Position numbers and translations under genes: made by a program. DNA of 64,000 nucleotides from Flavobacterium sp. (GTDB taxonomy: Bacteria; Bacteroidota; Bacteroidia; Flavobacteriales; Flavobacteriaceae). The notes below the pieces were generated by a model. That model saw only the letters and a program-made list of their open reading frames with translations. It had not been told where the DNA came from and did no database searches. The stretch spans positions 7,519-71,518 of the forward strand of contig JASLID010000095.1 in NCBI GenBank assembly GCA_030153045.1, read 5' to 3'. Below, one piece after another: positions 24,035-30,878 of the stretch. Each line of letters opens with the position of its first letter. Within the stretch, counting starts at the first letter, position 1.

Positions 24035-24166
24035 TGCTAACGTTTTGCAGATTGCCGAAGGTGGGGCATTGTACCACAAATGTTTAATTGAAATACAAAA
24101 TTTGATAATATGAAAAATGTTGATTTGAAAAACGAAACCCCCACTTTTGGCAATGTGCTGTTACCT
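24035..24166 (+). repeat. attC-like site 3
   Basis: It opens with TGCTAAC (24035-24041) and closes with GTTACCT (24160-24166). The arms 24047-24066 (GCAGATTGCCGAAGGTGGGG) and 24139-24158 pair along their whole length apart from an A-C mismatch and G-U pairs. The loop holds the ATG of the next gene. Confidence 0.75.
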
Positions 24167-24811
24167 GCTGGCGTTTCTCGTGTTCTAATTACTCACGAAG
24201 AAAGTCAAACGGTAATGGAAGCATTTTTAAACGCTGGATTTGATGCTTATAGTTGCGACTTATTACCGTCAAGCGGAAAATATCCGGAAAGGCATTTGCA
24301 GATGGATTGCTTTGAAGCTATCAAATTGATTAAGCCAACATTTTTGGGAATGCACCCGGAATGCACAAGGCTAACGGTTGCTGCTAATAAATACTATAAG
24401 CCTGAATATGCTGATAGGTTTCCAAATATCCACGAACAAAGAGCAGAAGCTGTTGAACACTTTTTGAAATGTGCCGAAGCATTAGAACAAATTGGATGCG
24501 GTTACATTGAAAACCCGATTGGAATAATGAGCCGACTTTATAAAAAGCCAACTCAAATTATACAACCTTACCAATTTGGACATACTGAAAGAAAAAGCAC
24601 TTGTTTGTGGCTTGCCGGATTACCAAAATTAGAACCGACTGAAATAGTTGAGCCTGATATTATCATTCACAAAAGCGGTCGAACTGATAGCCGATTACAT
24701 TATGAAACCTTTAAACTACCAAAAGAAGAAAGAAGAAAAGCAAGGTCAAAAACCTTTTCTGGAATTGCAAAAGCTATGTCGGAGCAGTGGGGTTCTTACG
24801 CTTGCAGGTAA
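24110..24811 (+). CDS. cassette gene: DNA methyltransferase-like phage protein
   Basis: The sequence SRVLITHEESQTVMEAFLNA (near residue 24), CDLLPSS, FLGMHPECTRLTVAANKYY and YIENPIGIMSRLY follows phage proteins annotated as cytosine-methyltransferase-like. SAM-binding and IENP-like elements are recognisable. Where relatives have a Pro-Cys pair it reads HPEC, so catalytic competence is uncertain. The N-terminal 17 residues are encoded within attC-like site 3, and no later Met precedes the first conserved strand, so translation must start in the site or at a non-ATG codon. Confidence 0.65.
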   Translation: MKNVDLKNETPTFGNVLLPAGVSRVLITHEESQTVMEAFLNAGFDAYSCDLLPSSGKYPERHLQMDCFEAIKLIKPTFLGMHPECTRLTVAANKYYKPEYADRFPNIHEQRAEAVEHFLKCAEALEQIGCGYIENPIGIMSRLYKKPTQIIQPYQFGHTERKSTCLWLAGLPKLEPTEIVEPDIIIHKSGRTDSRLHYETFKLPKEERRKARSKTFSGIAKAMSEQWGSYACR

Positions 24812-24883
24812 CGTTTCGGTGCTTGTAGATGCCAGCCTACACGCATTTTATTTTCGGCTGGTATTTACAAACACCTGTTATCT
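24806..24883 (+). repeat. attC-like site 4 (short, nearly perfect)
   Basis: It opens with AGGTAAC (24806-24812), overlapping the end of the methyltransferase-like gene, and closes with GTTATCT (24877-24883). The 19-base arms 24819-24837 and 24856-24874 pair with one A-C mismatch and G-U pairs. At 78 bases it is the shortest site and the clearest example. Confidence 0.8.
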
Positions 24884-24913
24884 TTCAGTTGCGGGTTTAA
24901 AAACAAATATTTT

Positions 24914-25216
24914 ATGAAATCAAAATTAGAAAACATTAACGGAATTGATTACTTAACTTTTAAACCAAGTGAAGAAATTGGATTGATGCAAATTCCTGTA
25001 ATAACAAAAGGAAATAGAGAAGGTACAGGTGCTTGGACTTGGAATGGAGATTTAGAAAAACCAACATTAAGACCAAGTTTACGAACTTCTTATCATAATG
25101 GTAAAGAAATGACAGAAATACATTATTGGCTAAACGATGGAGTTTGTGATTGCTTATCAGATTGTAAAGATGGTAATTCTGGTAAAAAAATAGAGTTGTT
25201 AGAACTCGATTCGTAG
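24914..25216 (+). CDS. cassette gene: DUF6527-like protein, 100 aa
   Basis: GTGAWTWNGDLEKPTLRPS (residues 36-54) followed by YWLNDGVCDCLSDCKDGNSGK matches small phage proteins of the DUF6527 type ('GAW.WNG..EKPT..PS ... DG.I.FLSDC.H..AG'). They are sometimes misnamed ammonia monooxygenase. The fold probably binds metal through the Cys/Asp pair. No function is known. Confidence 0.7.
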   Translation: MKSKLENINGIDYLTFKPSEEIGLMQIPVITKGNREGTGAWTWNGDLEKPTLRPSLRTSYHNGKEMTEIHYWLNDGVCDCLSDCKDGNSGKKIELLELDS

Positions 25217-25223
25217 CAATTGA

Positions 25224-25355
25224 AGATAACGTCCTGCGGCTTGGCGAGGTTGCTGACTTCGGAAAAATAAATTTTAAACTTAAAAATAAATATGATGCGA
25301 AACGCAAACATGAATGAACCACAAAATCAGCAATCTTGCCAAACTAGTGTTATGG
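25224..25355 (+). repeat. attC-like site 5
   Basis: It opens with AGATAAC (25224-25230), 7 bases after a stop, and closes with GTTATGG (25349-25355). The arms 25240-25256 (CTTGGCGAGGTTGCTGA) and 25327-25343 pair over 17 bases with one A-C mismatch and G-U wobbles. Confidence 0.75.
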
Positions 25356-25510
25356 TTAGTGCAGATTATAAAGGATATTCGATTGAAGAAGATAAAACAG
25401 GTTATGCTCCTAAACATTTAAGATTTCATTTTTTTGCAGAAGATGATGAATATGCAAAAGGAGCTGGCGAAAGTATAGAAGATTGTAAAAAACAAATTGA
25501 TGAATTATGA
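25292..25510 (+). CDS. cassette gene: hypothetical protein, 72 aa
   Basis: The first 20 residues, rich in Asn and Gln, come from the right arm of site 5. ATG 25352, overlapping the closing GTTATGG, would give the more natural MVSADYKGYSIEED start. The rest is a small acidic protein ending next to the methyltransferase gene, which it overlaps by 4 bases. It may be a partner of that enzyme. Confidence 0.5.
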   Translation: MMRNANMNEPQNQQSCQTSVMVSADYKGYSIEEDKTGYAPKHLRFHFFAEDDEYAKGAGESIEDCKKQIDEL

Positions 25511-26298
25511 TAAATGAAATTCATAATGAAAACTGCCTTGAAACTATGGCTAAAATGCCTGATAATTTCATTGACTTAACGGTTACTTCACCACCGTATG
25601 ACGATTTAAGAACTTACAACGGTTATTCTTTTGATTTTGAAAATGTAGCAAAGGAATTGTTTAGAGTAACAAAACAAGGTGGAGTTGTTGTTTGGGTTGT
25701 AGGCGATGCAACTGTAAAAGGGAGTGAAACAGGAACAAGTTTTAAGCAGGCATTATATTTAATTAGTTGCGGATTTAGGTTGCACGACACTATGATTTGG
25801 GAAAAGAAAAACCCAATACCAAACGACCCGAGACAAAACAGATACATACAAGCAACTGAGTATATGTTTGTATTTAGTAAAGAAGCACCTAAAACTTGTA
25901 ATTACATTACAGAACCTTGTTTAATGGCTGGAATAGATGCAGGAACAGGAACGGCAAGAAAACAGAATGGAGATGTGAGAACGGATAGAAAAGAGAAAAG
26001 GAAAGGCAAAGTTGTAAAAGACTTTAAGCCATTAACAAATGTGTGGAGATATTCAAATGGGAGTATTTTCAGAAAACATCCTGCATCATTCCCAGAACAA
26101 TTAGCACAAGACCATATTCAATCTTGGACAATTGAAGGTGATTTAGTTTACGATTGCTTTATGGGAAGTGGTACAACTGCTAAAATGAGTATTTTAAATA
26201 ACCGTAATTGGATAGGAAGTGAAATAAGTGCTGAATATTGCGAGATTATAAAAGAACGTATTAAAATAGATAAAGGTCTTTTTGAACCCGTTTCGTAG
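25507..26298 (+). CDS. cassette gene: N4/N6-type DNA methyltransferase
   Basis: This 263-residue enzyme is of the beta-class order. Motif IV (DLTVTSPPYDDLR, residues 23-35) precedes motif I (YDCFMGSGTTAKM, about residues 215-230). SPPY indicates transfer of a methyl group to N4 of cytosine or N6 of adenine. No separate target-recognition domain beyond the central region is obvious. No restriction partner lies nearby, so an antirestriction or epigenetic role is likely. Confidence 0.85.
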   Translation: MINEIHNENCLETMAKMPDNFIDLTVTSPPYDDLRTYNGYSFDFENVAKELFRVTKQGGVVVWVVGDATVKGSETGTSFKQALYLISCGFRLHDTMIWEKKNPIPNDPRQNRYIQATEYMFVFSKEAPKTCNYITEPCLMAGIDAGTGTARKQNGDVRTDRKEKRKGKVVKDFKPLTNVWRYSNGSIFRKHPASFPEQLAQDHIQSWTIEGDLVYDCFMGSGTTAKMSILNNRNWIGSEISAEYCEIIKERIKIDKGLFEPVS

Positions 26299-26304
26299 CA
26301 TTAA

Positions 26305-26437
26305 CCATAACGTCCTGCTAGTATGAGATGTTGCCAAAAGCACAAAACCAACTCCTCTAATTATTCGAGGAGTTCACAAACACACACAAATAATAACCTT
26401 AGCCTTATCTGGCAATAGCTTATACTAGCTGTTATCA
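26305..26437 (+). repeat. attC-like site 6
   Basis: It opens with CCATAAC (26305-26311), 6 bases after the methyltransferase stop, and closes with GTTATCA (26431-26437). The 20-base arms 26317-26336 and 26410-26429 pair well, with mismatches in the middle. The loop holds a second hairpin, AACTCCTC/GAGGAGTT. Confidence 0.8.
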
Positions 26438-26462
26438 CTTCGGCTTTTTATTACACTAAATT

Positions 26463-26717
26463 ATGAATTCAGAAAGAATTAAAGAACTACAAGAACAAAC
26501 TGCTTATCCTGAAAGTCGTAGTGTTCATCAAGCGTTATTACAAGTTTGGAACGAATGTCAACAAGAAAATAATAAAGATATTGAAGCCTACAAAAACAGA
26601 ATTAGAGTTTTAGAAAACTTAAACAATAAGTATCGTGAAAAACTTTTAATTTCAAACGAACCTATTGATGCTTTAGGATTAATTTCTCCTTTAGATGATG
26701 TTGCGCAAGCTGAGTGA
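26463..26717 (+). CDS. cassette gene: hypothetical protein, 84 aa
   Basis: It begins MNSERIKELQEQTAYPESRSVHQALLQVWNEC (in parts MNSERIKELQEQTAYPES and VHQALLQVWNEC). 'ELQ..TAYP.S.SV.QALLQVWNE' is a motif of small phage proteins of unknown function. A coiled-coil-like helix follows. The stop codon is part of the next attC-like site. Confidence 0.65.
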   Translation: MNSERIKELQEQTAYPESRSVHQALLQVWNECQQENNKDIEAYKNRIRVLENLNNKYREKLLISNEPIDALGLISPLDDVAQAE

Positions 26718-26837
26718 TAACGTTTTGCGTGGCGGATTAAGGAAGCCAAAAGTATCAGTTTATGACTGATTTTACAAGTACAAGATAATTTTTAAATTAA
26801 TAACCAAAACCGACATATTGCCAAATTGCTGTTATAG
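26715..26837 (+). repeat. attC-like site 7
   Basis: It opens with TGATAAC (26715-26721), whose TGA is the stop of the preceding gene, and closes with GTTATAG (26831-26837). Inner pairing is weaker (TGGCGG with the TTGCCA region). The ends and position agree with the other sites. Confidence 0.55.
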
Positions 26838-26866
26838 GCAGTACGGGTTTTTAAAAAAGAACGTGA

Positions 26867-27598
26867 ATGAAATATATGGGAAGTAAAGCAAGATTTGTTA
26901 ATGAGATTTTGCCAATAATTTTAAAAAATAGAAAAGAAAATCAATGGTTTGTTGATTTATTTTGTGGTGGATGTTCTATTGCACAAGAAGTTGATGGAAA
27001 AGTAATTGCTAACGATAAAAACAAGTATTTGATAGCAATGTTCAAAGGACTTCAAGAAAATAGAAATAGACCGACTGAAATAACTAAAGACCTTTACAAT
27101 GTAGCAAGAGATGTTTACAATGGAAAAGAAACATCTTTTAATCATATTATGGAAATGGATGATTTTATGGTAGGTTGGATTGGATGGATGGGAAGTTACA
27201 ACGGAAGATTTTTTGATGGTGGATATTCGGGACACAATGTAAATGGCAGAGATTACATTTCTGAACAAATAAGAAATACTGAAAAGCAAATTGATAAAAT
27301 AAAACATATTCAGTTTTTTAGCCAAGATTATTCAATGTTTGATTTCAAAGAGCCTTGTGTTATTTACTGTGACATTCCTTATGAAAATACAAAACAATAT
27401 TCTACATCAAAAGGATTTAATCATAGTAATTTTTGGGAATGGTGTAGAGGGATGACAAAAGATGGACATCAAGTATTTGTGAGCGAATATAATGCTCCAA
27501 GTGATTTTACTTGTATATGGTCAAAAGAAACAACAAACTCAATGAATACGACTAAAACATATAAGCCTACTGAAAAGCTATTTCAGTATTGCCTATAA
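26867..27598 (+). CDS. cassette gene: Dam-like N6-adenine methyltransferase
   Basis: The 243 residues follow the alpha-class order of Dam enzymes. The opening is MKYMGSKARFVNEILPII. Motif I follows as FVDLFCGGCSIAQEV (residues 28-42), and motif IV as YCDIPYENT (about residues 166-174), where Pro of the usual DPPY is replaced by Ile. The lack of a clear restriction gene suggests a solitary phage methyltransferase. It fills the cassette between sites 7 and 8. Confidence 0.8.
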   Translation: MKYMGSKARFVNEILPIILKNRKENQWFVDLFCGGCSIAQEVDGKVIANDKNKYLIAMFKGLQENRNRPTEITKDLYNVARDVYNGKETSFNHIMEMDDFMVGWIGWMGSYNGRFFDGGYSGHNVNGRDYISEQIRNTEKQIDKIKHIQFFSQDYSMFDFKEPCVIYCDIPYENTKQYSTSKGFNHSNFWEWCRGMTKDGHQVFVSEYNAPSDFTCIWSKETTNSMNTTKTYKPTEKLFQYCL

Positions 27599-27722
27599 CG
27601 TTTGTCGCTTGTGGTAGTTGGGATAAGAAATCCCGAAACACCGATTAATCACTAATCATAAAAAAACAAAACAATGTCAAAATTAAAGACCGATACCCAA
27701 TTACCGCAAACGATTGTTAGCA
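27593..27722 (+). repeat. attC-like site 8
   Basis: It opens with CTATAAC (27593-27599), overlapping the stop of the Dam-like gene, and closes with GTTAGCA (27716-27722). The 17-base arms 27606-27622 (CGCTTGTGGTAGTTGGG) and 27696-27712 pair with A-C mismatches and one G-U wobble. Confidence 0.75.
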
Positions 27723-27940
27723 GTAGTTTATCTTTCGAAGAATACTATAAACAACAAATAGCGGAAGGTTATATTGCAGAAGACGGAACTCCTTTAAAAT
27801 GTGGGTGCGGTTGTACTGACTTTAAGCAAGTAAATCAATATTATGGAGAAGGCTGGATTGAAGAATATTCCCTTGAATGTACAAATGACTCTTGCTTAAA
27901 AATAGTTGGAACTTGGGCTTTTGGACACTGGGATGTTTAA
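27674..27940 (+). CDS. cassette gene: cysteine-rich protein, 88 aa
   Basis: The first 15 residues (MSKLKTDTQLPQTIV) are encoded by the right arm of site 8, and the body has no internal Met, so translation must begin within the site. The body contains LKCGCGCTDFKQV and LECTNDSCLKI, six Cys suggesting one zinc site. 'FEEYYKQQIAEGYIAEDGTPL' also looks like a defined helix (parts FEEYYKQQIAEGY and IAEDGTPL). The function is unknown. Confidence 0.65.
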   Translation: MSKLKTDTQLPQTIVSSSLSFEEYYKQQIAEGYIAEDGTPLKCGCGCTDFKQVNQYYGEGWIEEYSLECTNDSCLKIVGTWAFGHWDV

Positions 27941-27945
27941 ATTAC

Positions 27946-28016
27946 TTCTAACTCGTCGCTTGGCTCAACTAAAGTGGTAATTAACTAATAAAACAAACAC
28001 TTATGATTACCACTTT
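27946..28016 (+). repeat. truncated ninth attC-like half-site
   Basis: TTCTAAC (27946-27952) sits 6 bases after a stop, where a site is expected. AAAGTGGTAAT (27971-27981) pairs perfectly with ATTACCACTTT (28006-28016). The closing arm with GTT is missing, because a gene starts at 28003 within the second arm. This looks like the right-hand boundary of the array or a decayed site. Confidence 0.5.
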
Positions 28017-28263
28017 ATATTTCACTTACGGATTTGAATACAAAGAAGTAAGATATGTTTGGAAGGATAAAAAATTATTTAGACTTCCTTATGTTAAAAA
28101 CAAGCGAAGTTACAGCTTTAAAGAGATTCCGATATATTGCTTCAAAACTACATTAATAGCAAATATTCAGAAAACTAAACTAACTCTAAATAGAATGAAA
28201 ACTTTAACCAAAAAGGTAGATTGGAGTATTGATATTATTTATAACTCGGATTTACCTTTTTAA
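28003..28263 (+). CDS. hypothetical basic protein, 86 aa
   Basis: The start lies inside the inverted repeat that ends the cassette array. The protein is strand-rich and basic (YVWKDKKLFRLPYVKNKRSY). The repeat FEYKEVRYVWKDKKLFRLP is a pattern I associate with small phage proteins without known role. It is followed after 16 bases by another small gene. Confidence 0.55.
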   Translation: MITTLYFTYGFEYKEVRYVWKDKKLFRLPYVKNKRSYSFKEIPIYCFKTTLIANIQKTKLTLNRMKTLTKKVDWSIDIIYNSDLPF

Positions 28264-28279
28264 AAATTCAAATGAAAAA

Positions 28280-28477
28280 ATGAAACGTAGAGCTTTAGAT
28301 AAACTTGATCTTAGTCCTGAGCGAAAAACTCACTATCAAAATCTTCACAAATGGCTAAAGAATAATCCGGAAATAGAGTTTAAGAAATTATCTCCAGCAG
28401 GCTTTTCTATCAATATCGGAACTATTTCAAAGGATAAAACTTCTGAGTTTATTGAGATTTCTACATTTTTCAAGTAA
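28280..28477 (+). CDS. hypothetical basic protein, 65 aa
   Basis: I prefer ATG 28280 (MKRRALDKLDLSPERKTHYQ) to the upstream ATG at 28229, which overlaps the gene before. The body is basic and helical and then strand-rich. It may bind nucleic acid. No family is recognised. Confidence 0.5.
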   Translation: MKRRALDKLDLSPERKTHYQNLHKWLKNNPEIEFKKLSPAGFSINIGTISKDKTSEFIEISTFFK

Positions 28478-28500
28478 AATTTAATAATTTGTAAACTTTA

Positions 28501-28533
28501 TTTGTTTATTGTAATATTTATTTTATATATTTG
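28501..28533 (+). promoter_or_regulatory. promoter before the Rha-like gene
   Basis: TTTG (28501-28504) followed after 21 bases by TATATTTG (28526-28533) matches the Bacteroidetes consensus. Transcription would start about 20 bases before ATG 28560. Confidence 0.65.
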
Positions 28534-28559
28534 TAGAATAATTTTTAAATTAAAATAAA

Positions 28560-29246
28560 ATGAGTGAATTAATTCGTTTTCAAGGAAATACAATTAGCAG
28601 TAAGCTTATTGCTGAAATAACAAATAAGCAGCATTCTAACGTCATGCAAGACATTAGAACTCTTATTGAGCAATTAGGTACAGAAAAAGGAGAATTGACT
28701 TTTCAATTGTCCTCTTATTTTGGGGAAAACTTTAAACAAAACCCTATGTATGAACTTACTAAAAAAGAAGCTTTACTTTTAGCAAGTGGATATAATGCAG
28801 TTTTAAGATTAAAAATAATCGATAGGCTTGAAGAATTAGAAACTATAAAAGTTCCTTCTAATTTTATTGAAGCTATGGAGTTAGCTACTAAAACCTTAAA
28901 ACAAAATGAAATACTTCTTTTAGAAAATTCTGAAATGAAACCTAAAGCAGATTTTTTCGATCAAGTTACTGGAAGTGAAAAATGTTTTGATATGGCAGAT
29001 GTAGCCAAAGTTTGTAATTTAGGTATTGGGAGAAATATATTGTTTCAATTTCTAAGAGAATCTAAAGTATTAAGAGAAAACAACACTCCGTATCAACAAT
29101 ATATTGATAGTGGGTATTTCAGAGTAATTGAAAGTAAATACAACAAACCTGATGGTAGCGTTAATATTTCTTTAAAAACAGTAGTTTATCAAAAAGGAAT
29201 TGATTTTATCATTAAAAGATTTGTAGGCAGAAAACTAAATAACTAA
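28560..29246 (+). CDS. Rha/KilAC-type phage regulatory protein (antirepressor)
   Basis: The N-terminal 95 residues match the Rha family: SSKLIAEITNKQHSNVMQDIR, shown here in pieces ISSKLIAEIT and KQHSNVMQDIRTLIEQLG, then NPMYELTKKEALLLASGYNAV. The C-terminal half (FFDQVTGSEKCFDMADVAKVC) is a KilAC-like antirepressor domain with VCNLGIGRNILFQFLR. Such proteins interfere with phage repressors or host growth. The 228-residue length is usual. It has its own promoter at 28501-28533. Confidence 0.8.
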   Translation: MSELIRFQGNTISSKLIAEITNKQHSNVMQDIRTLIEQLGTEKGELTFQLSSYFGENFKQNPMYELTKKEALLLASGYNAVLRLKIIDRLEELETIKVPSNFIEAMELATKTLKQNEILLLENSEMKPKADFFDQVTGSEKCFDMADVAKVCNLGIGRNILFQFLRESKVLRENNTPYQQYIDSGYFRVIESKYNKPDGSVNISLKTVVYQKGIDFIIKRFVGRKLNN

Positions 29247-29257
29247 AATAAATAATT

Positions 29258-29404
29258 ATGGAAGAAAAAAAAAGAGGTAGAGGTCGTCCAATGTTATATA
29301 ACGAGCCTACAAAGAAAAAAACATTTGTTATACCAATAAGCAAACAAGAACAAGTTGAAGCAATGGTAAAGGCATTTTTGAAAAGTTGTGAAATTAAAAA
29401 ATAG
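29258..29404 (+). CDS. 48-aa protein with AT-hook-like motif
   Basis: The N-terminus MEEKKRGRGRPMLYNEP contains R-G-R-G-R-P, an AT-hook core that binds the minor groove of AT-rich DNA. The rest (KTFVIPISKQEQVEAMVKAF) could be a ribbon-helix-helix-like half. It follows the Rha-like gene by 11 bases and may regulate the same region. Confidence 0.55.
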   Translation: MEEKKRGRGRPMLYNEPTKKKTFVIPISKQEQVEAMVKAFLKSCEIKK

Positions 29405-29443
29405 AAGAGCAAATAATTTTGCTGTACTAAAAAGAAACTAATT

Positions 29444-29524
29444 ATGAAAACACCTTACTACAAATGGATATATAAAAAATGGTATCTTGCTGGATATATA
29501 ATTGAAGAACTTAAAACTAAGTAG
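29444..29524 (+). CDS. 26-aa aromatic peptide
   Basis: A short frame (MKTPYYKWIYKKWYLAGYII onward), amphipathic and rich in Tyr/Trp/Lys, with a 3-base spacer to the next gene and the common ATTATG start context. Whether it is translated is uncertain. Confidence 0.35.
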   Translation: MKTPYYKWIYKKWYLAGYIIEELKTK

Positions 29525-29527
29525 ATT

Positions 29528-29731
29528 ATGGGACAAAGAGTTAGAAGCGTAACAATTCTTTTTGAAAAAGATGTTTCGGAAGAATATATAGATATGATTG
29601 AGAAAACTGCTTTATGTTATAAAGGAGTTCTCGATGTGAAAAGAGATATTGAAGATGGTTCTGGTTGGGCTATTGAAAACAGAATTGAACATGAAATAAG
29701 AGCAAAGCTTTTTGATGTATTTAAAAAATAA
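29528..29731 (+). CDS. hypothetical protein, 67 aa
   Basis: A mixed alpha/beta protein (VTILFEKDVSEEYIDMIEKT). It is followed after 6 bases by the 362-aa gene. No family is recognised. Confidence 0.5.
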   Translation: MGQRVRSVTILFEKDVSEEYIDMIEKTALCYKGVLDVKRDIEDGSGWAIENRIEHEIRAKLFDVFKK

Positions 29732-29737
29732 TAAACT

Positions 29738-30826
29738 ATGAAACTAACGAAAAACCAAAAGAAGTTACTCAAAACTATTGAGAACCCAAAACAAAGAGAA
29801 CAACAAAGAATACAGTTTAAGCTACAAAATAAGTTTGATACTTTTTTTGAACAACATCCTGATAATGGAGTTATATTCACTTTTAAAGAAGGATTTACAG
29901 ATTTTGAAAAAGGAATAGAAACAGTAATAAACAAAATTCCACAAAGATTTAGATACCCTAAATTTAAAGGAAAGATTGTATGGGAAGAAGATCAAAACTC
30001 CCTAACCAAAGAAAAACTGTTTGATTTAACTAATCCATCTATGTTTTTCACAACAATTGATAAAATAAATATGGAACGTGAAGTAAAAGAAAAACTATTT
30101 GATTTAAATAGTCCTGAAAATTCAAAAGTCCCTAAATATTCTCAAAAATTACATGATTTAGGATACAGACCAATAGAAAACAAAAAAACTATTACAACTG
30201 AATCTTACTCTGATTTACATAATTTAAATTATTGCCCACAAAAAAACGAAAACTCTATTCCAAATGAATTTTGCGTAAAGATTACAGAAGAGAATAAAGA
30301 AGTTTTAGATAAGTTGTTTTTTGAAAAGCATACAGTTAGATGGGGATTGAGAGTTTCTGATTTTTTACATTCAAATAATAAATATAGCTTTTTATATTCT
30401 TGTAATAAGCCCCCAAATAAAACAGAAAATGTAAAAATAGTTTCCACAGAAGAGTTTTTGAGATACATTGGAAAGGAAGAGTTGATTGAAAAACCAAAAG
30501 CTAAATTTAGTAAATATCCAGAACTTACTAGCGGAAAAATAATTATGGTTAACGGAGAAAACTACTTAGTAAGAGGAGTTGGATTAGTTTTAAATTCGGT
30601 AGTTTCTGTGTCTCTTGAAAAAACAGATTCCTCCAAAACTGTCGAGCCAAAACCTCTTGACTTTGATTTACCTAAGAAAGAAAACCCAATTCAAGACATT
30701 GAATGTTTGAGTATTAATGAAGTAATTTATTCCGGTGTATTGATGTTAGATAGTCCTTTGTGTAAAAACTTAAAAAACTACCTAATTGATATTGTTGGGA
30801 AAAAAACTAATCCATTAAACTTATAA
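29738..30826 (+). CDS. hypothetical protein, 362 aa
   Basis: The N-terminus is basic and Gln-rich (MKLTKNQKKLLKTIENPKQR). The centre is acidic with three related segments of the form K.KLFDL...-P, near residues 93, 125 and 150 (KEKLFDLTNPS, KEKLFDLNSPE, KLHDLGYRP). These degenerate repeats suggest a modular or binding protein. It is the last gene before the terminator. The function is unknown. Confidence 0.5.
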   Translation: MKLTKNQKKLLKTIENPKQREQQRIQFKLQNKFDTFFEQHPDNGVIFTFKEGFTDFEKGIETVINKIPQRFRYPKFKGKIVWEEDQNSLTKEKLFDLTNPSMFFTTIDKINMEREVKEKLFDLNSPENSKVPKYSQKLHDLGYRPIENKKTITTESYSDLHNLNYCPQKNENSIPNEFCVKITEENKEVLDKLFFEKHTVRWGLRVSDFLHSNNKYSFLYSCNKPPNKTENVKIVSTEEFLRYIGKEELIEKPKAKFSKYPELTSGKIIMVNGENYLVRGVGLVLNSVVSVSLEKTDSSKTVEPKPLDFDLPKKENPIQDIECLSINEVIYSGVLMLDSPLCKNLKNYLIDIVGKKTNPLNL

Positions 30827-30841
30827 TGACCCCCTAAAACT

Positions 30842-30873
30842 AAAATCCCTCTCGTAATTGAGAGGGATTTTTT
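30842..30873. terminator. bidirectional terminator between convergent operons
   Basis: AAAATCCCTCTC and GAGAGGGATTTTTT form a strong hairpin with A- and T-tracts on both sides, placed exactly between the rightward 362-aa gene and the leftward virion operon. Confidence 0.9.
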
Positions 30874-30878
30874 CTTGT

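Larger units (their letters stand above)
23031..28016 (+). mobile_element. integron-type gene-cassette array without integrase (CALIN-like)
   Basis: Eight inverted-repeat sites of 78-136 bases, and a ninth truncated one, alternate with single genes or gene pairs, all in one orientation. Each complete site opens with YAAC at or just after a stop codon and closes with GTT. Between these the two arms pair over 9-20 bases with a mismatch or bulge zone near the ends. This is the organisation of integron attC sites and their cassettes. No integron integrase gene is present, so cassettes would need one supplied by the host. Site coordinates are listed separately. Confidence 0.75.

Noticed and set aside
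24648..24917. An 89-codon frame overlapping the methyltransferase-like gene and attC-like site 4
   Set aside because: It is a different reading frame of a recognisable gene and runs through the recombination site. It has no domain pattern.
23031..28016. CRISPR array or insertion sequence as explanation for the repeats
   Set aside because: Repeats are inverted, differ in sequence, are spaced by whole genes and carry no transposase or spacer pattern.
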